A DNA stretch of 60,000 nt from Takakia lepidozioides (Eukaryota; Streptophyta; Takakiopsida; Takakiales; Takakiaceae). A program made the translations under genes and the position numbers. A model generated the notes under the pieces. That model was not told where the DNA came from. It ran no database searches and was given only the letters and a program-made list of their open reading frames with translations. This document shows, one piece after another, positions 20,552-29,036 of this stretch (its first letter is position 1; each line of letters begins with the position of its first letter). The DNA lies in NCBI GenBank assembly GCA_030704615.1, contig CM060731.1, forward strand, positions 15,378,001 through 15,438,000, written 5' to 3'.

Positions 20552-22363
20552 CGCCCCCCGCACCATCTCCCAAAACAGACCCGACCTCAAGTCTCGTAAT
20601 CCATTGCCATGCCCGGCTGATGAATGCCCTTGGCAAGGCCAACCTGCCACTACCAGATCAATGGAGCCAACCCGCTCCAAATCCTGCGCCCCCAACAACG
20701 AAATGTTTGCTGGCAAGGCCTGCTGATATCCACGAACTGCAGCCACCGGCAACAACTCAGGGTACCGCTGTACCAACTGAGCAATATGACGAAGTGAAAC
20801 ACGTCGTGCAGTCTCATCCCTCTCCACATACAGGTAACGCCGAACTCGTACACCTGCCTGTAACACAACAGCCAATCTGGTGTTGATCCCGTCAAACAAG
20901 TCTAGAAGACAAATGCCTTCATCCGGATACTGCCACACAATAGATGTGGTGTCCAATGGAGACAACTGAGGTGGTCCTGGTGCAATCCCCGCACTCTCCT
21001 CCTCTCCTGATGGTACAAAAGCCTCCACCCAGGCTTGTTGCACCCGTCGATCAGCAACCCGCTGCAAATCCTTGCTCGTGCCCCACAATGGAGTCTGAGC
21101 AACCATGGCAGGCAACTCCGCCATATCATACATGTTATCATGTTCTCCTCGAGGTATGTCATCCTCTGAATGAGCATTTCCCTCAAGCAACTCTCCAGGC
21201 CAAGTTGCTAGTGTCGGCACCTTGCTCCGCCGGGCAACCGCAACACCTCCTATAAACGTCACAGGGAGCTGCACACGCCGGCCCTCCCCTGACTGCCATC
21301 CAGGCCTATAGGAAGCTGACTCCTCCCAAAAATCCAGGGTGAAGCCCATGGGGTACAACATTGCCCCACTAACCAGGACATCGTACGAGACCGCGTCTGA
21401 CACAATGGCCTTGGCTCGCATCACTAAGCCATCTGTAGAGTGATCCGGCCGTAGTCTGATAGCCAACTCACGCCGTGTCATGCCCCGAGCCTGCTCCGAT
21501 CCTCCCAGAGACGTCTGTATCTGGAAAGGACAAGGCTCCATATCCGCCTCTGTGAGGCCCAAGCCTGCAATAGCAGCTCTGCCCAGCATCAATGGCTGAG
21601 CTCCTGAGTCCAACAAGACCCGCAGTGGCCGGTACCTCTTGCCTGCCGGTCCACTCAAATAGAAAATGTCATCCTGGTTGTCTAACATGACAACTCCAGG
21701 TGTCACCATGGCGCACTCAATGGCTGGCCTAGCTGGCAGTTCCATCAACCTGGCAGCTGCAGCTTGCCATGGCGCCGTCGTGGTAGTCTTGACCCTCAAA
21801 TCTGAGGATCCCTCCGACAGTACACCTCCCACTATCTCCGCAGAAGATGAAGTAACCTCCCCACTCTCACAGAGTGTAGCTGCCAGCCTGAATACCTCAG
21901 CTGGTTTTACCCCCGGCGTCGCAATCATGGTAGCCGAGAACAATGGAGCCTGACACACAGATGTGGCCGCTCCTAGCAGCACACTAGCTGCCGTAGCCTT
22001 GGCAACACTAGGTAGTGGTGTTACCCGTGTAGCTCTCCCCAATGGTGTAGTAACCTCCGCCTTGGTAACAGTCGGGCGAGAACTAGGTGCCATGGATGGC
22101 GTCGACACTGTCTCCGCCAATGTGAATGACTGAGGGAGCCTAGCCCGACGGCTTACCTCCCCACACTGTGGATACAACTCCACCTCTGCACCTCGTGGCT
22201 CAGGAACTCGTGCTGCTCCTCGAGTCACGGCTGCAGCAGACTCCACCTGCACTAGTGGTAGTGCTGCTCCGCACATGAATCCCATGCCTCCCATATCTCC
22301 TCCCTCAGGAGCAGGAGGTGGACCATCCGGCCTTGGAGCCGGTACCACCTGAGCTGTAGCCAT
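20492..22363 (-). CDS. Aspartic protease fused to truncated cytosine-5 DNA methyltransferase
   Basis: The minus-strand frame has 623 codons and is in the same frame as gag. Residues about 220-390 form a retropepsin-like protease with the active-site motif VLLDSGAQPLM. After a linker, residues about 490-600 carry methyltransferase motifs: LLDLFDGINT (motif I, cofactor site), YLYVERDE (motif II) and VVAGWPCQGHSSAG (motif IV, with the catalytic PCQ cysteine). RDLRSGLFWEMVR follows. The LFDGI start and RSGLFWE segment resemble DNMT3-type enzymes by eye. The domain then stops: motifs VI (ENV), VIII, IX and X and the target-recognition region are missing, and the last about 20 codons come from the X' direct repeat. 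As it stands it cannot be active. An intact relative would methylate cytosines, perhaps the element's own DNA. Reverse transcriptase is absent. Confidence 0.8.
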   Translation of the reverse strand: MATAQVVPAPRPDGPPPAPEGGDMGGMGFMCGAALPLVQVESAAAVTRGAARVPEPRGAEVELYPQCGEVSRRARLPQSFTLAETVSTPSMAPSSRPTVTKAEVTTPLGRATRVTPLPSVAKATAASVLLGAATSVCQAPLFSATMIATPGVKPAEVFRLAATLCESGEVTSSSAEIVGGVLSEGSSDLRVKTTTTAPWQAAAARLMELPARPAIECAMVTPGVVMLDNQDDIFYLSGPAGKRYRPLRVLLDSGAQPLMLGRAAIAGLGLTEADMEPCPFQIQTSLGGSEQARGMTRRELAIRLRPDHSTDGLVMRAKAIVSDAVSYDVLVSGAMLYPMGFTLDFWEESASYRPGWQSGEGRRVQLPVTFIGGVAVARRSKVPTLATWPGELLEGNAHSEDDIPRGEHDNMYDMAELPAMVAQTPLWGTSKDLQRVADRRVQQAWVEAFVPSGEEESAGIAPGPPQLSPLDTTSIVWQYPDEGICLLDLFDGINTRLAVVLQAGVRVRRYLYVERDETARRVSLRHIAQLVQRYPELLPVAAVRGYQQALPANISLLGAQDLERVGSIDLVVAGWPCQGHSSAGHGNGLRDLRSGLFWEMVRGAIVWTSDCRSEHYSGSLVTD

Positions 22364-22381
22364 GGCAGCGAGCCTCTGCTC

Positions 22382-22390
22382 TAGCTGCTA
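22382..22390 (-). promoter_or_regulatory. Possible leaky stop (UAG CAG CUA) between gag and protease
   Basis: The gag frame ends CGG CTT TAG, followed by CAG CTA, and the protease/methyltransferase frame continues without any frame change. UAG-CAR-YYA is the tobamovirus-type readthrough context. The position, after the zinc knuckles and before the protease, is where retroelements place their recoding signals. A simple CAG to TAG mutation is the alternative. Confidence 0.4.
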
Positions 22391-23680
22391 AAGCCGGTTG
22401 GCCATGCCTTGGTCAACACCTTGACCTCCGCGTCTTTGGCCATGTTGAGCTTGCCCTTGGCCTATACCCCGTGCCTCGCCACCTCGTCCTCTTTGGGCTG
22501 CTCCCCCTCGCCCCCGGCCACCATTGTTCCCTTGGAACTGGCCTGGGCGCAACTCGGGATGCAAACCATAACACTGGGCCTCTCCATGCCCGTGCTTGCC
22601 ATAATGCCCACACTGCAACTGTGCAGGCTGTGCATGTGCCGGCCCTTTGCCTCCCTCTGGACAATCCTTCTTGACATGGGGTCCTCCACATGTCCAACAC
22701 ACCACATCCGCCCGTTGTTGGCTTGCAAATGAAGGGAGAGACCCCTGCATCTAAGGTCCTCTCTGCCCTTCCCTGAGCTTCACCTGAGCCCCCTTGTTGC
22801 CTTGAGCACGTTGAGGTAGTGGTTGGCTAGGAGCACCACTACCCCGTGGTGTCTCCTTAGCAAATCCCACCATGACCACTCGTTCCTCCACCATGTTGAG
22901 CTCTATTCGCTCTGCCAGCAAAAACACATTTGCTAAGGTGGGTTGGGCCGCTTGTAGGAGAGTTGCATCCCGCACCCTTCTCCTCAGCTCCTTGTCCAAT
23001 ATCCCATACCAGAATTGGACTGCCTGAGCTTCCGTAACCCCTTGGGTTACATTTATCAAGCACATCATGCGAGTGAAAGCCTCCCTCAAGCTCTCAGTAG
23101 GCTTCTGTTGGAACTCTTGCAAGCTCCGCAACTTCTCTGTCTTCACCCCTTGGTAGTTCCTTCTCAACTCTTCGAAGAACTCCACAACAGGGTTGAAGGC
23201 AGGCACGGGTACTGGTGCTGGTGCGGTAGTGGCTTGGGTGGACGTCGTAGCTACGGTACCACCAGTCCTACTAGTCCTACTAGTCCCACTGCTGCTTGTT
23301 GAAGCTGCCGGTGCAGCGGCAGGTGTAGCCACTGCCCTCGTGACTCTAGTGCCCCTAGTGATGGAGACATAGTCGGGTGACCAGTACATCCTCCACTCCT
23401 CGATCTCAACCTCATGCCCCCGCCTGAACTCATGGTAATCATCCATAGGCGGCCTCTCAAGGTGCTGAAACAGCCCCTTCCATGTCATGAAAGGCGTAAA
23501 TAGTTATGGATTGCGCATTTGCTGCAAATCACACCAACTATCAAACTCTCGGATAAAATCATCCAACTCGATGGTGCCCACCGCCCCAGAGTACCTTCGT
23601 GGCCCCTTGGTAGCTCGATACATCTCCTCCATTGTGTCATACAACAATGGCAAGGAAACAACTTGCACCGCCGGTATGAG
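22388..23680 (-). pseudogene. Retrotransposon Gag with capsid-like region and zinc knuckles, stops present
   Basis: A single minus-strand frame encodes IELDDFIREFDSWCDLQQMR, then FFEELRRNYQGVKTEKLRSL with LREAFTRMMCLI, typical of the retrotransposon Gag helical core. CWTCGGPHVKKDC (CX2CX4HX4C) and a second knuckle-like CGHYGKHGHGEAQC follow, and then an RG-rich tail. In-frame stops are TAA at 23504-23506 and TAG at 22751-22753; a TGA at 23681-23683 bounds the upstream end, and a final TAG lies at 22388-22390. TAA and the first TAG look like CAA/CAG to stop transitions, consistent with methylation-linked decay. The final TAG, at the Gag/protease border, could be functional (see the regulatory entry). 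Gag packages element RNA. Confidence 0.75.
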
Positions 23681-24499
23681 TCATCCTGATTCACAATCCG
23701 AATCAGAACCTTCCGTAGAAGACACAGGTGGTGAAGGTGGCCTAAACCGCACACCTCGTCTCGTGTACCCACTAGTATCGCTAGTGCTCGAACCGGCACT
23801 GTCCCCAGCAACTAGTGGCACCTCCGTGTTGACACTCAACCGGTCATAAACATGTCCCTAACCCCCTCTCCACAAGGTAACCGGGTAGAGAACCTGTTGT
23901 GGCTTATGGTTTGGAATACTAAGTTCTTAACATAGCCTACACCTGTACCTGCATCCACCGCAAGCACTCCTATGGTTGGCTGGTCATCACCTCCAACCTC
24001 ACCACAGGAGAAACAATGATGGTCTGGCTGGTTATCACCCCAGCCTCACCATCGACAGCATGCTCTAGGACTGGCCGGTGATCAAATCCGGACCAATCAC
24101 CTATAAAAACAAGCGCTCACACAAAACTAGCATGTCGCACAGTCAAGCATGCAGGTATGGAGGGGATCCAAACACAAGAAATCAGAACGACAACTCCCCC
24201 ACACCAAAAACAACTCCACGGTGTTGCTCCTACAAGGACACCCCAGCCCAAACCCGGACTGACTCTTGCCTCCACCTACGGAAAGGTCTTGGCCTAATGA
24301 GAGGGTGGAAACTACGAGGAAGAGAAGCTAAAGCAATGCCTAACCCCAGCATGCCCTCATCCCAACACTCTTCATCTCCTCTCTTCCCTCACTTGCATGA
24401 CCATGGGAATATCATGAAGATACTCCTCAAACCGCCCTCCACGAGCTTCAAAATTCGGCCTTCAAGACCACATGCCAGTCCTTAGGCAGTCCACTAGTG

Positions 24500-25600
24500 C
24501 CTCCACGAGTCAGCACAGGCCGTCCACAGGTCAACACGGGCCACCATAGACCAGCACAGGCCCACACAGCTCACTGGTCACAACCGTCACAGCCCCACAC
24601 AGGCCACAACCTATCACAGCCCTACACATGTCACAGGGTCACAGCCCCACAGGCCGCAGCCTGTCACAGCCCGTCACAGCCCCAAAGGCCACATGTCATA
24701 GCCTGTCAAAGCCCCCACGGCCACAGGTCACAGCCTGTCACAGCCCCACAGGCCACAGGGCACAGCCTATCCCAGCCCGCCACAGCCCCTCACAGCCCGT
24801 CACAGCCCCACAGGCCACATGGCATAGCCTGTCGCAGCCCTACACAGGTCACAGGGGTCACAGCCCCAAAGGCCACAGCCCGTCACAGCCCCACAGGCCA
24901 CAGAGCACATCCTGTCACACCCCCTCACAGCCCGTCACAGCCCCACAGGCCACATGGCACAGCCTGTCACAGCCCTACACAGGTCATAGGGGTCACAGCC
25001 CCTCATAGCCCGTCACAGCCCCACAGGCCACATGGCACAGCCTGTCACAGCCCCTCATAGTCCATCACAACGTGTCACAGCGTGTCACAACCCCACAGGC
25101 CACAGGGCACAGCCCACCACAGCCTGTCACAGCCCCACAGGCCACAAGGCACAGCCTGTCACAGCCTGTCACAGCCTATCACAGCCCGTCACAGCCCCAC
25201 AGGCCACAGGGCACAGCCTGTCACAGCCCGTCACAGCCCATCACAGCTCGCCACAGCCTGTCACAGCCCGTCATAGCCCCACAGGCCACAGGGCACAGCC
25301 TATCACAGCCCCTCATAGCCCGTCACAGCCCCACAGGCCACATGGCACAGGCTGTCACAGCCCCTCACAGCCCATCACAGCGTGTCACAGCCCGTCACAG
25401 CCCCCGCAGGCCACAAGGCACAGCCTGTCACAGCCCATCACAGCCCCACAGGCCACTGGGCACAGCCCGTCACAGCCCATCACAGCCCTACAGGGCACAG
25501 GGCACAGCCTGTCACAGCCCCTCATAGCCCATCACAGCCCCATAAGCCACAGGGCACATCCTGTCACAGCCCGCAACAGACCACTCATGACAGTTTAGCC
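24500..25600. repeat. GC-rich minisatellite (CACAGCCYGT) in the retroelement leader
   Basis: About 1.1 kb of 10-bp motifs CACAGCCYGT, CACAGCCCCA and CAGGCCACAG arranged in larger irregular units. All plus frames give low-complexity HSPSQPVTAPQ-type translations, opposite to the element's coding strand. This is repeat DNA, not a protein gene. Confidence 0.85.
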
Positions 25601-26039
25601 ATTTCTCCAAGGGGTTTAGCCACGCTAAGCTAGGGTTTGTGTCTCTTGGACTCTAGACTTCTTTGCACCGAGCTATGGCGGCTGTGAAGAAATCAGCAAG
25701 GTATTCTTGCTCTTTCGGCTCCCACACACCACCAATAGTAGCCCTAAGCCATGAGGAAGATGGTTGCCACAAACCAAGCCTTCTTTCTCACTTAGACTCC
25801 TCAAACACGCCACTAAATTCAATGGCAAACAACCAAGCTTGCTGGTTTCTAGCCCTTGTGAGCACTCATTCAAGCATTTCCCTTGGTCATAGCATCTGTT
25901 TTAGAGCCTATTCCAGCCCCCTACACCTGCCACTTCAAGAGCCATGCTCTATCTAGGCTTGAGGTTGAAACTCCAACTCATGACACGCTCTACAAGTGTC
26001 GGACTGTCACATAAGAGCAGATCAGCTCCTTACCTTCTC

Positions 26040-26480
26040 TTCTAGTTCTCTAAAGCTTGAAAACAAAAGCCCAATGGGCTGAAGGCATGCTCCACACATG
26101 CCCCACTCTCACCACGAGAGAATCAGCACCTTTGCTTTCTTTCTTGCACCCACCAACCTGAAAATACACGCTTCAGCGGGCTGGAAGCATGCTCCACACA
26201 TGCCCTACAGGGAAACCAGCCCCTTCCTTCATTTCTTGCACTCCCAAACCTGAAAGTACAAGCCTTCAACAGGCTGAAAGCATGCTCCACACATGCATTG
26301 CTCTCACATAAGGGAAGTCAGCCCTTCCCTCTTCCTTGCTTGCCCTCCAAGCTTGAAGATGGAAGCTTCAATGAGCTGAATACATGCTCCACACATGCAA
26401 CCTCTTCACACAAGAGGTATCAGCCCCCTATCTTGGCTCCTTAGCTCCTTGATGCTCTCTAAGACAAGACTAAGCACTCC
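26040..26480. repeat. ~100-bp tandem repeats in the retroelement leader
   Basis: Four units anchored on GCATGCTCCACACATGC-like sequence at about 26085, 26187, 26280 and 26382, spacing 93-102 bp. Each is preceded by a CTGAA-rich segment. The anchor has GCATG and CATGC as short inverted arms. It lies in the untranslated leader between the 5' LTR and gag. Confidence 0.7.
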
Positions 26481-26923
26481 ACAGCCCTTGCCAAGCTCCT
26501 GAAACCCTAATGCTTACATTTCCAGCCACAAGACACTCATTTTGTGGTGTAAGAACTCTTCTTCCAAGCTCTGAAACCCTAGGTGCACATTCCATGGCCT
26601 TGCCGCACCTCTTAGCTCCTGTTCCAGCCCTGCTCATGCCATGACAAGAGCCCTCTTAATGCTGAAGCTCGAGATTGAAACCCAATCTCAACATACTCCA
26701 CAAAGTGCACTGATTTGCCCCAAGCCAAATCAGCCCTTTTGCTTGGTCTTGCAATCCTGCAGCATGGTGCTTTCATCTCTGAAGCTGAAGATCGAATGCC
26801 AAGGTCTACCACCTCGTAACCCACATCGCCTCCGCTTCTAACAACCAAGAGCTCCACGGTGCTCCTTGCATAACAACTTGGTTTCTCTCATTCTCAAGCA
26901 AAAACCACAAGTGCTACAACTAA

Positions 26924-26950
26924 CTCGTATCTGGCACTCACAGATACGAG
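26924..26950. promoter_or_regulatory. Perfect hairpin next to the primer site
   Basis: CTCGTATCTG (26924-26933), a 7-nt loop, then CAGATACGAG (26941-26950), a perfect 10-bp stem. It abuts the candidate primer-binding site, so it may be part of a priming or packaging fold in the element RNA. Confidence 0.6.
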
Positions 26951-26966
26951 CTCATCTTTCTCGAGT
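26950..26966 (-). promoter_or_regulatory. Candidate self-priming primer-binding site
   Basis: Read on the minus strand, the LTR ends in CTTTATCA and is followed at once by CTCGAGAAAGATGAGC. With the last LTR base, this 17-nt string is found, as plus-strand sequence, inside the LTR (20209-20225; 16 of 17 at 27130-27146). The element RNA would therefore carry a perfect complement of its own primer site. A tRNA-type site would begin TGG, which is absent. Tf1/sushi elements use such self-priming. Confidence 0.6.
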
Positions 26967-27292
26967 GATAAAGAAAAAGAATACAAGCACAAGCTCATGC
27001 GAGCTCACAAAGCTGAAGCATAAACTCATGCATATATAAACTCATCACTCAAATACAAGTCAAGCCAAGTGCACCCCACGCCATGGGGAATCCACACTAC
27101 GGCGCCATAGCTAGGCGCGGTGAGGCTCAACTCGAGAAAGATAAGCCTCCCGCGCTTGCCGTGAAGATAACCACTCCAGGGCCTAAATCTGCCTTGACCC
27201 CTGGATTGACACTTGGGCCAATCCCAAATGTCAATATGTAAAAGCTAGCTATTTCCTAGCTAGTTTCACACTAGTGGTAAAATAACTTGACA
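26966..27292 (-). repeat. 5' LTR (element orientation)
   Basis: Partner of 20044-20371, 327 bp, TG...CA ends. The high identity between the two LTRs implies a fairly recent insertion even though gag carries stops. The segment matching the primer-binding site (27130-27146) has one mismatch (GATAAGC instead of GATGAGC). Confidence 0.9.
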
Positions 27293-27299
27293 ACCTAAA

Positions 27300-29030
27300 T
27301 GGCAAGTCGTGGTGGGAAAGCAACCGACACATGTACGTAAGAGTTCATCACAATCAATTCGCAAGACTTGTCCATTGAGTTCCATCCCATATTATTGGGG
27401 TGCGCTTTATGGGGGTGCGCTACAAGCGCGTTGGCTCGTCGGCGAGGCTTGTCGCCCCATATATAGAAGTGCTACATAGGGCCCAACCTCAAAGGGGGTC
27501 ATTAGCCGTAAGACAAAATGACTCTTAGTTACGCCGGCTTTGATCGGAGTTTTTTTTTTTTTTTTTTCTCTAGAAGTGCTAATTGTACTTGGCCGTTTCT
27601 GTCCGTTTCCTCCCTTAAATGGTAGGCTGGTACATGAAAGGACCATTTTATACTACAATAAAACACAGACTAATTTGAGAGTATCTCTTGTTAGTTTTTT
27701 TTTTTTTTGAGTGAACAAGGGACAGAGCCCTGACTTCATTTTATTGAGTTTATTGCGGGGAAAAAAATTAAAACCCTTGGTTACGCCGTGAGGCCGACAC
27801 ACCATAGTCAGTGAAAGACGATTTAGTTCTAGATCTGGATGTTATGTACTTCATTACATTACAATATAATTATGTTAAACTAATTTATAATTATAATAGG
27901 GCAGGGCTCGCATGTATTCCATGCATTTGTTTTGACGATGATTTTCACAATGCTCGCACTCCTTCAAATAATTTTAATGTCAAGTCTTTTGCATTTTTTC
28001 TTCTTTATGGATCTTTTCCGTGGCTTCACCTCTTCAGTCTTCCTTTTGTTGCCACCGCCCTCCTGGCTCAGAAAGGAACAAAAGAGCGCCGAATTCGCAG
28101 CAGAATTAGAGGCTATTGGTGAATAAGCTATACCGTCGCTTTGTTTGGTTATGTTTTTTTTCTTAAAAAACAAAAGGTAACGGCGCCCCTGTTAATCAAA
28201 TTAAAAACAAGGAATTAATAACCTTGGGAGTGTCGACGATGAAGCACCCATGCAAGATCAATTTCCTTCTTGGATATATTTTCGACGCACCACAAGCTTA
28301 TTTGTGTGGTGATGACAAAACGAAAGATACTAGATACTTATTCCTAAGACGCTCATTCATGGTTGGATTGTGTAAACAGTCCTTCTGTCTGTGCAATCTG
28401 TGACTCATTTTCTTGCTTTGTTTACGGATTGTCTGCAGACACCCACTATCACTCATCCACAATTTCTTAGTGGGGCTGAAGCGCATGTTGCCTAACGGAT
28501 GTTGAAGACATGCTGGTTGGATGTTTGCTTATGTAGAAGAGAGACTAGGCATCATGTTACAAGTCAACGGAGAAACAAAATGTGGTCAAAGGACCTTACA
28601 CCGTGTCAAGGCACTGATTGCTATGCTCACCGCCCCCTTATGTTTTGTCATCATGAGAGCCCATTGCCGTTTGAGGCTTGTTTTAGACTAGAAAAACTGA
28701 AAATGTTGCTCCTAAGTTTGGAAGGGGTTGGAGCGAGAAGATGATCAGCAGTGCAATCTCTGGGGTTGTCTAATTGCTCAGTCGACATGTAAGAGAGTTT
28801 GATCACAGTGTAGGTTCACCACGACTGTCCACCTCCCAAGATATTGGGAGAGAAAGGTAGGAAGGGGGAAGTGTGACGAAGAGAGAGAAAGAGAGAGAGA
28901 GATAGAGAGACTCTGGATATGTTCAAAGAGAGTCATCATCTTCTTCGTCTTGTTGATCACATTGAGACTTTTCTGTGAAGAGTTGGCGTTCTGATCTTCG
29001 TGCCTGGTAGGTGCCTTGTCCTTAATGCCC
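27300..29030. other. Intergenic region, no gene recognised
   Basis: Contains T-runs (27548-27566 and 27697-27708) and a GA-rich stretch (about 28875-28910). Open frames are short, with no recognisable domain. The last part is presumably upstream sequence of the GT47 gene. Confidence 0.4.
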
Positions 29031-29036
29031 TAGATC

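Larger units (their letters stand above)
20044..27292 (-). mobile_element. LTR retrotransposon encoding Gag, protease and a DNA methyltransferase domain
   Basis: Two directly repeated LTRs of 327-328 bp bound a 6.6-kb interior, read on the minus strand. In element order the interior holds a putative self-priming site, a long leader with two tandem repeats, gag, aspartic protease and a truncated cytosine methyltransferase. No reverse transcriptase, RNase H or integrase is found, so it is deleted or non-autonomous. The capsid-like region and zinc knuckles suggest Ty3/gypsy affinity. There is no clear purine-rich tract next to the 3' LTR and no matching 5-bp target duplication. That, together with the X duplication, points to rearrangement at that end. 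Confidence 0.8.

Noticed and set aside
24497-25633. Pro/Ser/His-rich open frames (HSPSQPVTAPQ repeats) as a proline-rich wall protein
   Set aside because: All three plus frames give similar low-complexity products from a minisatellite inside the retrotransposon leader, antisense to its genes.
20044-27292. Host DNA methyltransferase gene
   Set aside because: The methyltransferase motifs are in frame with a retropepsin and downstream of a zinc-knuckle Gag between matching LTRs, so it belongs to the retroelement.
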